64,000 nt of DNA from positions 1 to 64,000 of the forward strand of contig NZ_JAHVJZ010000001.1 of assembly GCF_019801015.1 (NCBI RefSeq). The letters run 5' to 3'. Made by a program: the position numbers and the translations under genes. The DNA comes from Marinobacter nauticus (GTDB lineage: Bacteria > Pseudomonadota > Gammaproteobacteria > Enterobacterales > Shewanellaceae). The notes beneath the pieces are model-generated. The model was not told the origin of the DNA. It saw only the letters and a list, made by a program, of their open reading frames with translations, and made no database searches. Below are positions 43,623 through 52,027 of this stretch, one piece after another (the stretch's first letter is position 1; each line of letters opens with the position of its first letter).

Positions 43623-44429
43623 ATGGCGCTGTTGTCGGAAGGGATTCGAACCCGGGTTTCTGCTCAGTATCAACGTGCACTGACCCTGTTGGCAGATATC
43701 GATGTCACGGGGGACCCGGAGGCCCTCCATCAGTACCGGGTCAGCCTGCGCAAAGCACGAAGCCTGCTGACCCTGTTTCGGGCACCTTTGCGGGAGACGC
43801 CGGCCGGGCTGATCTCGGAGATGCTGGCAGAGCAAGCCTCCATCGCTAATCTTGCCCGCGATCTGGACGTGTTCTGGCCTCAGCTCGCTGATGGGGCTCT
43901 GAAAAGGCGTATCGGACAGTGGCGTACCGATGCCTACGAGGCATTTATAGCAGCCTCAACCGAACAGGAGAGGGACCGTGAAGTGGTGCAATGGCTGCTG
44001 ATGCTGAACTGGCCCTGTAACGGCAGGAGCCTGGAGGAGGAAACCGGGCGGGTGCGTGACGAGTTGCTGGTCAACATTGAACGGCAGTGCGAGCGGCTGA
44101 TGATGTCTGCCTCCAGCCGGCAATGGCACCGTTTGCGTATTCTGATTAAGCGCTGGCGTTACCTGGAGAGCTTGTGCGGGGCACCCGCAGATCTCTCTTC
44201 ATTAAAAGCGGGGCAGACGTTGCTCGGTGAATTTAACGATCTTTGCTGTCAGCGAAAACTGCTGAAGTGCCTGCAAAAAGAGGCAGCGCTTTGCCCGACA
44301 GAGGCTCGTCAACTGCGACAGACACTGAAGCAGGCAAAATGGGATAAAAAAACCGAGCTGGATCACTGGTTGCACGGGATGGTGGCGAAAAAAGGGGCAC
44401 TCGAAGCGGTTATTAAAAAAAGCCGTTGA
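43623..44429 (+). CDS. CHAD-domain protein
   Basis: A 268-residue protein with a CHAD (conserved histidine alpha-helical) domain. The LHQYRVSLRKARSLLTLF segment (about 36-53) and WHRLRILIKRWRYLESL carry the conserved His and Arg/Lys that bind polyphosphate in this family. It lacks the fused CYTH domain of ygiF-type proteins. The ATG at 43623 follows GAGG by five bases. A promoter for tRNA-Ser overlaps its stop codon. Confidence 0.85.
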   Translation: MALLSEGIRTRVSAQYQRALTLLADIDVTGDPEALHQYRVSLRKARSLLTLFRAPLRETPAGLISEMLAEQASIANLARDLDVFWPQLADGALKRRIGQWRTDAYEAFIAASTEQERDREVVQWLLMLNWPCNGRSLEEETGRVRDELLVNIERQCERLMMSASSRQWHRLRILIKRWRYLESLCGAPADLSSLKAGQTLLGEFNDLCCQRKLLKCLQKEAALCPTEARQLRQTLKQAKWDKKTELDHWLHGMVAKKGALEAVIKKSR

Positions 44430-44454
44430 CGTACCCGGGCGCCTCCCCTAATAT
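44426..44454 (+). promoter_or_regulatory. Promoter of the first tRNA-Ser gene
   Basis: TTGACG (44426-44431), a 17-bp spacer and TAATAT (44449-44454), then a GC-rich GCGCAACCCG discriminator, typical of stringently controlled stable-RNA promoters. It overlaps the CHAD stop. Confidence 0.7.
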
Positions 44455-44507
44455 GCGCAACCCGTAGCGGGGCACAACATCAACGAGTTCTGCTGCAACA
44501 ATCTAAA

Positions 44508-44595
44508 GGTCAGGTGTCCGAGTGGCTGAAGGAGCACGCCTGGAAAGTGTGTATACGGCAACGTATCGAGAGTTCGAATCTCTCCCTGACCGCCA
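44508..44595 (+). tRNA. tRNA-Ser (anticodon GGA), copy 1
   Basis: An 88-nt class II tRNA. Acceptor GGTCAGG pairs with CCTGACC, then discriminator G and encoded CCA. The anticodon loop CTGGAAA gives GGA. The long variable arm and GTTCGAAT T-loop are normal for tRNA-Ser. Identical base for base to the copy at 45563-45650. A terminator and the tRNA-like tail unit follow. Confidence 0.97.
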
Positions 44596-44607
44596 TATTT
44601 AGAAGAG

Positions 44608-44630
44608 CCCGCACAATGTGCGGGTTTTTT
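44608..44630 (+). terminator. Terminator after tRNA-Ser copy 1
   Basis: CCCGCAC-AAT-GTGCGGG hairpin followed by six T, 12 bp after the CCA. Confidence 0.9.
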
Positions 44631-44651
44631 CGTATCTGGAACAAGGCTTCG

Positions 44652-44767
44652 GGTCAGGGAGAATGAGAAGCCACTCGCAAGAGCTGGCCAGAGTTCGAGG
44701 CCCGCGTGGCGGGCCAACGCCGCTTGCGGCGGCCCCGAAGGGGTTTACCATCTCTCCCTGACCGCCA
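44652..44767 (+). ncRNA. tRNA-Ser-like tail unit A (rtT-like RNA, predicted)
   Basis: A 116-bp element that begins with GGTCAGG, the 5' acceptor strand of tRNA-Ser, and ends with its last 18 bases including CCA. The arms extend to an 11-bp perfect inverted repeat (44652-44662 with 44753-44763). The interior is unrelated to tRNA and forms three GC-rich hairpins (GGCCCGC/GCGGGCC-like, CGCCGC/GCGGCG, CCCC/GGGG). A terminator follows. A 32-codon frame (ATG 44663) runs into the tRNA end and may be chance. Expression and processing are not shown. Confidence 0.55.
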
Positions 44768-44776
44768 TCTTCTCAA

Positions 44777-44801
44777 AACCCGCACAGTGTTGCGGGTTTT
44801 G
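44777..44801 (+). terminator. Terminator after tail unit A
   Basis: AACCCGCA-CAGTGT-TGCGGGTT stem with TTTTG, matching the terminator that follows tRNA-Ser copy 2. Confidence 0.8.
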
Positions 44802-44872
44802 TCGTTTCAGAGCGGTGCAAACGAAATGCCTCGACACCAGGCGCGCTATTCTTGCGTAAAGGAGCGTGCACT

Positions 44873-45367
44873 ATGAACGTACAACTGCATCTTGGCGACA
44901 TTACCCAAATGACGGTGGACGCCATCGTCAATGCGGCAAATCCGACGCTGCTCGGTGGCGGTGGCGTGGACGGGGCAATACACCGTGCAGCGGGTCCTGA
45001 TCTGAAGGCGTTTTGCCGTACGCTGGGGGGATGCAAAACGGGAGAGGCTAAACACTCCCCGGGTTTTGCGTTGCCCGCTCGTTGGGTCATACATACCGTT
45101 GGGCCCATTTGGCAGGGCGGCGGCAGTGACGAGGCAAGGCTACTGGCCCATTGCTATGAGCACAGCCTGCAACTGGCTCAGGAGATCGGCGCGGAAAGCA
45201 TCGCCTTTCCCTGCATCAGTACCGGCGTGTACGGTTATCCGGGAGACCGGGCAGCACGCATTGCTTTGGATGTGATGCAGCCGTGGACGTCCCGCCTGTC
45301 GATTGTTGTTTGCTGCTTTTCCGATGCGGATCTGGCTCACTACCAGGCCAGAATGGCTGACGGTTAG
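44873..45367 (+). CDS. Macro-domain protein (YmdB-like)
   Basis: A 164-residue macro-domain protein, predicted to bind or hydrolyse ADP-ribose derivatives such as O-acetyl-ADP-ribose or mono-ADP-ribosyl protein. The canonical [20 protein letters not shown] (residues 21-40) and the second loop [10 protein letters not shown] are intact. The length fits E. coli YmdB. AAAGGAG lies eight bases before the ATG. It stands alone between the two tRNA-Ser repeat units, where recombination between the repeats could delete it. Confidence 0.92.
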   Translation: MNVQLHLGDITQMTVDAIVNAANPTLLGGGGVDGAIHRAAGPDLKAFCRTLGGCKTGEAKHSPGFALPARWVIHTVGPIWQGGGSDEARLLAHCYEHSLQLAQEIGAESIAFPCISTGVYGYPGDRAARIALDVMQPWTSRLSIVVCCFSDADLAHYQARMADG

Positions 45368-45458
45368 GTCGTCGGCTCGATTCTGAGCACAAAGCGTTGT
45401 TTAACTGGTCATTGTGACGGAGAACTGCGCAAACGGTTCATTTTGCGAAATTCTTGCC

Positions 45459-45487
45459 TTGACGCTTGATGGGTGGTTTCGTAAAGT
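45459..45487 (+). promoter_or_regulatory. Promoter of the second tRNA-Ser gene
   Basis: TTGACG (45459-45464), a 17-bp spacer and TAAAGT (45482-45487), then a GC-rich ACGCGTCGTCGAG discriminator. The layout matches the first tRNA-Ser promoter although the sequences are otherwise different. Confidence 0.7.
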
Positions 45488-45562
45488 ACGCGTCGTCGAG
45501 AGGGGGGAGCCCCCCGCAAAGACAAAAGGCTGGCGCTCAGCGAGTGCTGCCAACAATATAAA

Positions 45563-45650
45563 GGTCAGGTGTCCGAGTGGCTGAAGGAGCACGCCTGGAA
45601 AGTGTGTATACGGCAACGTATCGAGAGTTCGAATCTCTCCCTGACCGCCA
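45563..45650 (+). tRNA. tRNA-Ser (anticodon GGA), copy 2
   Basis: Identical in all 88 bases to the copy at 44508-44595: GGTCAGG/CCTGACC acceptor, GGA anticodon, long variable arm, encoded CCA. It has its own promoter, so the two tRNA genes are separate transcription units. Confidence 0.97.
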
Positions 45651-45658
45651 TCTTCTCA

Positions 45659-45684
45659 AAACCCGCACAGTGTTGCGGGTTTTT
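45659..45684 (+). terminator. Terminator after tRNA-Ser copy 2
   Basis: AACCCGCA-CAGTGT-TGCGGGTT stem with a T run, the same form that follows tail unit A. Confidence 0.88.
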
Positions 45685-45707
45685 GTCGTTTCTAAAGCCG
45701 TGCACCG

Positions 45708-45823
45708 GGTCAGGGAGAATGAGAAGCCACTCGCAAGAGCTGGCCAGAGTTCGAGGCCCGCGTGGCGGGCCAACGCCGCTTGCGGCGGCCCCGAAGGGGT
45801 TTAGCATCTCTCCCTGACCGCCA
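45708..45823 (+). ncRNA. tRNA-Ser-like tail unit B (rtT-like RNA, predicted)
   Basis: Same length (116 bp) and almost the same sequence as unit A: the 5' acceptor GGTCAGG, the three hairpins and the 18-base tRNA 3' end with CCA. One to two bases differ (TTTAGC for TTTACC before the 3' end). A terminator of the type seen after tRNA-Ser copy 1 follows at 45834-45858. The region 45859-45941 shows no gene. Expression is not shown. Confidence 0.55.
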
Positions 45824-45833
45824 TATTCAGAAG

Positions 45834-45858
45834 AGCCCGCACAGTGTTGCGGGTTTTG
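45834..45858 (+). terminator. Terminator after tail unit B
   Basis: CCCGCACA-GTGT-TGCGGG stem preceded by AGAAGAG and followed by TTTT, resembling the terminator after tRNA-Ser copy 1. Confidence 0.75.
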
Positions 45859-45941
45859 TTGTTTCTGAAGCCGGGTATCAAGCCCGGCGAGTGATGTGTC
45901 ACTCGTCTGTATGGTGTTCTTATTGCGTCCCCGACAGCCAT

Positions 45942-45967
45942 AAAAAAAGCCCCGCATTGCGGGGCTA
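45942..45967 (-). terminator. aspA terminator
   Basis: AGCCCCGC-ATT-GCGGGGCT stem; the plus-strand A run (45942-45948) is a T run for the minus-strand aspA transcript. It lies 17 bp beyond the aspA stop. Confidence 0.88.
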
Positions 45968-45984
45968 TTTGAACGGGAATGACC

Positions 45985-47403
<1,419 letters not shown>

Positions 47404-47481
47404 GATTCTTCGATTGATTGTTATTGGCTGGGGGGAGCCAGAAAAAAAGAAACCGCGTTCTGATGAGACGCGGATTCGGAA

Positions 47482-47808
47482 TTAACGACGTTTATCCAGA
47501 TCAACCATGGTCACCAACAATTCCTGATAACTCATGTCCAGATCTCTGGCCAGGTTAATCAGTTTGGCTTTATAGGTTTGAACTTGCTCTTTTTTCTTTG
47601 CCGCTTCCTGGCGGCGGTTGATCATTTCATCAACGGCTTCAGCAAAGGTCTCAAGTTGCTTCTCGGACCAGTTCAGGTTCTCGAGAAAAGCGATCATTTG
47701 AGACTTGGACCGGGTTGAAGCGTTCAATTCACCGGCTTTACTCTGCTTTTCCTGTTCCATTTCAACCAGGGCAGAGCGAAACGCGGCTTCCAGCTGGGCA
47801 TTACTCAT
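47482..47808 (-). CDS. Small helical protein, unknown function
   Basis: A 108-residue polar protein, rich in Glu, Gln and Lys, with no signal peptide or membrane segment. It reads as mostly helix with coiled-coil-like stretches (about 10-27 and 60-85), ending in DMSYQELLVTMVDLDKRR. It slightly recalls H-NS-like oligomerisation segments but lacks the C-terminal DNA-binding motif, so no family is assigned. The start at 47808 is chosen by sequence character; a frame to 47874 is open and no strong ribosome site favours either. Confidence 0.6.
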   Translation of the reverse strand: MSNAQLEAAFRSALVEMEQEKQSKAGELNASTRSKSQMIAFLENLNWSEKQLETFAEAVDEMINRRQEAAKKKEQVQTYKAKLINLARDLDMSYQELLVTMVDLDKRR

Positions 47809-47931
47809 GGAGTCAAGGGCTCGCTTTAAATGAAAAGGGTATGGCCGTCCATGACTCAAAACAAAGACAGGCATCCTGCCTGAATATAGGTCAGGTATAA
47901 TAAAGCAGTTAATTTGATGCGCAACGCTTAA

Positions 47932-48147
47932 TTAACGCCAGCCCATGTGCCAGCGATCAGAATCTTCGAGGATTTCGCGCTCCAGCTCAAACTCTTTACC
48001 GCCGTGAATCCCCGTCAGAACCACTTTGGTAAGCTGCCCATGCGCATCGGTCAGTGTGCCGGTAACCACAAAGTGCGTTTCATCGTGAAAGGCGGCGTTA
48101 CTGGTCCACTTTGAAAGCAAGATGTCTTTGGATGAAAACACGTTCAT
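47932..48147 (-). CDS. Trp-rich small protein (TIGR02450 family)
   Basis: A 71-residue protein with the family pattern LLSKWT near the start (about 10-15), HFVVT, and the C-terminal DRWHMGW. The function is not known. Its start overlaps the end of the DUF2878 gene (ATGA-type overlap), so it belongs to the photolyase cluster and is probably its last gene. Confidence 0.78.
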   Translation of the reverse strand: MNVFSSKDILLSKWTSNAAFHDETHFVVTGTLTDAHGQLTKVVLTGIHGGKEFELEREILEDSDRWHMGWR

Positions 48148-48647
48148 GACTTACCTCCCAGAGGGTTAGGCGCCAGAGCGCTGAACAGGGTACGACACAG
48201 CGGAAACAGGACGGCCCAGCACAGACCGATGATGGCCACACCTGCGGCGGTGGTCGGCGCCAGCTCCAGTGCACCGAAGCGCTCTCCCAGATAATAACCC
48301 AGGCTGCCCAGAGCGCCACCCAGCAGCGCCAAAGTGACCGGCGACTGCGGCATGCGTTTGCGACAGGCGGCCAGGGCAAGGCCAAAGCCGAGCCACAACA
48401 GGGCAAGATGAAGCGGCATGGCCGACGGGGTTCCGGCCATGGACAGGACGTTGTATTGAATCAATACCGCGTCCAGCGCCACTCCCGACACAGCAATGGC
48501 CAGTGCCAGTGTTCGCATCCCGGTGGCGAGCACGACCATCAGGGCGGTCAGCAACGCCTGCCACAGCACGGTGCTGTGCTGACCAAACACGGCCAGAGCC
48601 CAGACCACGTCGAACAGCACCAGAATGGCGATCTGCCGGCGGGTCAT
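48144..48647 (-). CDS. DUF2878 membrane protein
   Basis: A 167-residue integral membrane protein with five to six hydrophobic segments. The LALLWLGFGLAL segment and GSLGYYLGERFGALEL are typical of DUF2878. Function unknown; in related genomes it travels with photolyase, fatty-acid and SnoaL-like genes. Start overlaps the SnoaL-like stop, so the genes are coupled. Confidence 0.8.
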   Translation of the reverse strand: MTRRQIAILVLFDVVWALAVFGQHSTVLWQALLTALMVVLATGMRTLALAIAVSGVALDAVLIQYNVLSMAGTPSAMPLHLALLWLGFGLALAACRKRMPQSPVTLALLGGALGSLGYYLGERFGALELAPTTAAGVAIIGLCWAVLFPLCRTLFSALAPNPLGGKS

Positions 48648-49084
48648 GGGGCTACCCGTTTTTTAAGCCACCGGGTTGCCGGACCGAGCAACGGCAGCTG
48701 CTCATACAGCATCTGTCCCAGGTCAAAGTAGTCCCGGTGATGGACAATCAACCCGTCGCGGCTGCGCAGCTCACTGATGCCTTCGACCACTACCGGTGCG
48801 CCACCGGATAACCTGGGGTGGCGCAGCGTCATGGTCCAGGGCTGCGCCCAGTGCGGCGGCGTGCCGATGGGTACGCCAAGCTCAAAGTGGCAGGATTCGA
48901 CGTTTTCATAGAGTGCCGTCAAGTGGGCTTTAAATGCGTCGAGGCCGTGCAGTTCGCCGCTGGGATCGATAAACACCATCTGCGGGTGATACACGCTGTC
49001 GACGGGAGAGATGTGGCCCCGCTCCAGCGTTTGCCAGACTCGCGCAAACGCCTCCATCGGGCTCTCCTGGATTCGCTCAAGCAT
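48644..49084 (-). CDS. SnoaL-like / NTF2-fold protein
   Basis: A 146-residue protein of the nuclear transport factor 2 (SnoaL-like) fold. The cone-shaped fold pattern is seen in the N-terminal helices (MEAFARVWQTLE), the FIDPSGELHGLDAF strand-helix region and VVEGISELRSRDGLIVHHRDYFDL at the end. The substrate is unknown. Its start overlaps the phrB stop by eight bases, so it is translationally coupled to phrB. Confidence 0.8.
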   Translation of the reverse strand: MLERIQESPMEAFARVWQTLERGHISPVDSVYHPQMVFIDPSGELHGLDAFKAHLTALYENVESCHFELGVPIGTPPHWAQPWTMTLRHPRLSGGAPVVVEGISELRSRDGLIVHHRDYFDLGQMLYEQLPLLGPATRWLKKRVAP

Positions 49085-50444
49085 GCTCTGTCACCTCCTG
49101 TTGACGTTGAAACTGTTGGCTGTAGCGGGCGGCTTGCCGGGCATGGTCCACCAGCGGCGACGGATAATCGGGCGCCAGCAAAAACGGACCGCCTTTGTGC
49201 AGCTGCGCAGCCGGTACCTCGGCCAGTTCCGGGACCCATTGACGAATGTAGTCGCCATCAGGGTCAAAGCGCTGGCTCTGACGCAAGGGGTTGAAGTGGC
49301 GGAAATAGGGCGCGGCATCCGCCCCACAGCCGGCCGCCCACTGCCAGCCTCCGTTGTTGCTGGCCAAATCGCCATCCACCAACTGGGTCATAAAATAGGC
49401 CTCGCCCAATCGCCAATCGAGGTGCAGGTCTTTGACCAGGAAGCTGGCTGCCAGCATGCGAACCCGATTGTGCATCCAGCCCGTCGCGTTAAGCTGGCGC
49501 ATGCCCGCATCCACCAGAGGGTAGCCGGTTTTTCCCTGTTGCCAGGCCTGCAGCCGTGACTCATCGTTGACCCAGTCGGCCTCCTTGTCCGGATGCATCG
49601 CCTGATGGCGGGACAGGCCCGGATGGTGGTGCATCAGGTATCGATAAAACTCTCTCCACAGTAACTCATTCAGCCAGCTCTGCGCGCCTTCGCTGTCCCC
49701 GTGGGGACGTATTGCTGCCAACGCCTGCCTGGGTGACAGCACGCCGGCAGCAAAATAGGGGGAGAGCGCGGAGGTGCCGGTGTGGTCGGGCCGGTCACGC
49801 CATTGTTGATAGCCACTCAAGCGTTGCTGGCAAAAGCGTCGAAGCGCTTTGTGCGCCGCGTCTTCACCGCAGGGCCAGAGCGACTTTGACGCTTCGTGCC
49901 AGGGGTCGTCCGGGATGTTCAGGCTGAGCGCCGCCTGGGGCGGGGGGGCCGGCAGCGGGGCGTCGGACAAGCCGAGCTGACGGCAACGTCGGGCAAATGG
50001 GGTGAACACCCGGTAGCGGGTGCCCTGTCCGGTCGCGGTGTTCTGGTAATCCACCAGATTGGCGTCCTCATAGCGAACCAGCGGCACGCTGAGGGTCTCC
50101 GCCAACTGATCTTCCAGGCGTCGTTCATTGTGTCCAAGGGCACTGTGACAATGCACTGCGGCCACCGGCATCCGCTGGCACAGCGCTGCCATACTTTCGG
50201 GAATCGACTGAAAGTGCTCGCAGTGTCGGATAATGAGCGGAATGCCCAGTTTGGCCAGAGCGTCTTTCAACGCCATCACGTTACCGTAGTGCCAGCCGCG
50301 CTTGCGCTCGCCATGGTCATGGCTGCGCCATTGCCCTGGTGAGGCGATGTAAAGCCCCACCAGCGGTGACCCTGACAGGCTGGCACCGTAAAGTGCCGGA
50401 TGGTCGAGGGTTCGCAGGTCGTCACGAAACCAGACAAGTTGCAT
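49077..50444 (-). CDS. phrB: Deoxyribodipyrimidine photolyase PhrB
   Basis: A 455-residue class I CPD photolyase that repairs UV-induced cyclobutane dimers using light. The N-terminal antenna-binding domain (LVWFRDDLRTLDHPAL) and the C-terminal FAD domain (ELLWREFYRYLMHHHP, and NNGGWQWAAGCGADAAPYFRHFNP) are full. It follows ybgA on the same strand by six bases, the same adjacency as in E. coli. Confidence 0.95.
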   Translation of the reverse strand: MQLVWFRDDLRTLDHPALYGASLSGSPLVGLYIASPGQWRSHDHGERKRGWHYGNVMALKDALAKLGIPLIIRHCEHFQSIPESMAALCQRMPVAAVHCHSALGHNERRLEDQLAETLSVPLVRYEDANLVDYQNTATGQGTRYRVFTPFARRCRQLGLSDAPLPAPPPQAALSLNIPDDPWHEASKSLWPCGEDAAHKALRRFCQQRLSGYQQWRDRPDHTGTSALSPYFAAGVLSPRQALAAIRPHGDSEGAQSWLNELLWREFYRYLMHHHPGLSRHQAMHPDKEADWVNDESRLQAWQQGKTGYPLVDAGMRQLNATGWMHNRVRMLAASFLVKDLHLDWRLGEAYFMTQLVDGDLASNNGGWQWAAGCGADAAPYFRHFNPLRQSQRFDPDGDYIRQWVPELAEVPAAQLHKGGPFLLAPDYPSPLVDHARQAARYSQQFQRQQEVTEHA

Positions 50445-50450
50445 GCTGCC

Positions 50451-51395
50451 TCACAAGTGGTAGCGCAGAGCCAGGTGCTCCGGATGAGGAGAGAGGTAAT
50501 GCTGCTCCTCGATATACGGTTTGGGATAGCGCTTGAGCAAGCTTTGCAGCAAAGTCAGTGGCGCCATCAGTGGTAACTTTCCGGCCCGGTAGGCCAGGAT
50601 GGTCTGATGCAGGTTCTGGCGCTCAATGGTGTCCAGTTCCCGCTTAAAGTAACCGCCGATGTGTTGGAGAACGTTGGTGTGATTGCGACGACTGGCAGGC
50701 TTGGCCAGCGCCGTCATCAACATGGTGCTGTAGTCGTTCAGGCGCTCAGTCATCGGGGCGTGGCGACTTTCGGCCAGGTAACGCCCAAGTGCTCGATAGT
50801 GAGATTGATTGTGGGCCATGACCAGCAGCTTGTGGCGGCGGTGAAAGGTCAGCAGCGCGTTTTCATCCGGCGCGGACTGTTGCAGCGCTTGCAGGCCCTG
50901 ATAGACAAAGACCCGGGTGATGAAGTTCTCCCGCAGCAGCGCATCGTTTAAACGGCCATCTTCCTCCACAGGAAGCAGTGGGTACGCCTTCATCAGGGCC
51001 GCAGTAAACAGTCCCCGGCCGTTGTGCCGGGCGCCGTTTTGCGCCTCATTCATGATGCGAACACGTTCCATGCCGCAACTTGGCGATTTGGCGCAAACGA
51101 TGTATCCGCTCAAATGCTTCAGGCCAGGCAGGGTGCGTTGACTGAAAGCATTGATGGCATCGGTGTGATCGATGCGATTTTTGTCGTCCATCAGACGCAC
51201 GGTTTCGCCGACTTCCCGCAAGCGAATGGTGGGGCGGGGCACACTCAGTCCCATGCCCACTTCCGGGCACACCGGGTGGAAGTCAAAAATCTGATGCAGC
51301 GGGCCATCGACATACCCTGACCGTTTGTGGCCACCATCGAATCGAACCTGCTGCCCTACAATACAGGCACTTACTCCAACTTTAGGCTTACGCAT
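50451..51395 (-). CDS. ybgA: YbgA: DUF523 (TudS-like) plus DUF1722
   Basis: A 314-residue two-domain protein. The N-terminal DUF523/TudS part (about 1-150) has Cys11, Cys43, Cys101 and Cys107, three of which could bind a [4Fe-4S] cluster as in thiouracil desulfidase. The C-terminal DUF1722 (about 190-305) has LLTFHRRHKLLVMAHNQSHYRALG. E. coli ybgA is also adjacent to phr. Its function is not established. It is the first gene of the photolyase cluster. Confidence 0.88.
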   Translation of the reverse strand: MRKPKVGVSACIVGQQVRFDGGHKRSGYVDGPLHQIFDFHPVCPEVGMGLSVPRPTIRLREVGETVRLMDDKNRIDHTDAINAFSQRTLPGLKHLSGYIVCAKSPSCGMERVRIMNEAQNGARHNGRGLFTAALMKAYPLLPVEEDGRLNDALLRENFITRVFVYQGLQALQQSAPDENALLTFHRRHKLLVMAHNQSHYRALGRYLAESRHAPMTERLNDYSTMLMTALAKPASRRNHTNVLQHIGGYFKRELDTIERQNLHQTILAYRAGKLPLMAPLTLLQSLLKRYPKPYIEEQHYLSPHPEHLALRYHL

Positions 51396-51520
51396 GAGTC
51401 ATTTCCCCTTCCCGAGCGGTTCACGCATCACTCGTTACGGTTGCGGGTGGCGGGTGAGATCAGTCAGGATGGGCAATATCGTTGCTTTAACGGTAAATCA
51501 GTGATTTCAGGAGTGTTATC

Positions 51521-52006
51521 ATGCTCGATCTGCTGCCGGACCTGTGTGACGCCTACCCCGATGAGGTCCGCTTGTTGCCGCCCCTGTTTCGCCAGTTCGG
51601 CGGTAAACGGATATTCCATGGGTCCGTGGTCACACTGCGTTGCCCGGAAGACAACTCTCTGGTGAGGGAAGCGGTGGCCGAACCGGGGGAGGGGCGGGTT
51701 CTTCTGGTCGATGGCGGAGGCCTGTCCCGACGGGCCCTGCTGGGGGATATGCTGGCGGAAAAAGCGGTCGCCAACGGCTGGAGTGGCATTGTTGTGTTTG
51801 GCTACGTCCGGGATGTGGCAACGTTACAGACCATGGACCTTGGCGTTCAGGCGCTGGGGGCGGTACCGATGAAAACGGAAAAGCGTGGGTTGGGTGAAAG
51901 AGATGTGGTGGTGGAAGTTCAAGGCGTGCGCATTGCACCGGGTGACCACCTCTATGCGGATGATAATGGCGTTCTGGTGGCGTCCCGCGCCCTTCCTTTG
52001 CCCTAA
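51521..52006 (+). CDS. rraA: Ribonuclease E activity regulator RraA family
   Basis: A 161-residue RraA-family protein. The GGGLSRRALLGDMLAEKAVANGWSG segment is the typical phosphohistidine-like swivelling core, and the GDHLYADDNGVLVAS end is standard. RraA binds and inhibits RNase E in E. coli, while relatives act as HMG or oxaloacetate aldolases; the length fits RraA. An AGGAG site lies eight bases before the ATG. It is divergent from ybgA. Confidence 0.9.
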   Translation: MLDLLPDLCDAYPDEVRLLPPLFRQFGGKRIFHGSVVTLRCPEDNSLVREAVAEPGEGRVLLVDGGGLSRRALLGDMLAEKAVANGWSGIVVFGYVRDVATLQTMDLGVQALGAVPMKTEKRGLGERDVVVEVQGVRIAPGDHLYADDNGVLVASRALPLP

Positions 52007-52027
52007 CTGAATAGGAACTTTGACAGA

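Noticed and set aside
44596-45823. Integration-site interpretation (attL/attR of a mobile element) for the duplicated tRNA 3' ends
   Set aside because: No integrase or excisionase is present, the spacing is only about 172 bp, and the restored 5' acceptor strand and paired terminators fit a tRNA-unit repeat better. Kept as a weaker alternative.
45537-45957. Overlapping frames on both strands across tRNA-Ser copy 2 and tail unit B
   Set aside because: Explained by the tRNA gene and GC-rich hairpins. Similar spurious proteins are often annotated beside tRNA genes.
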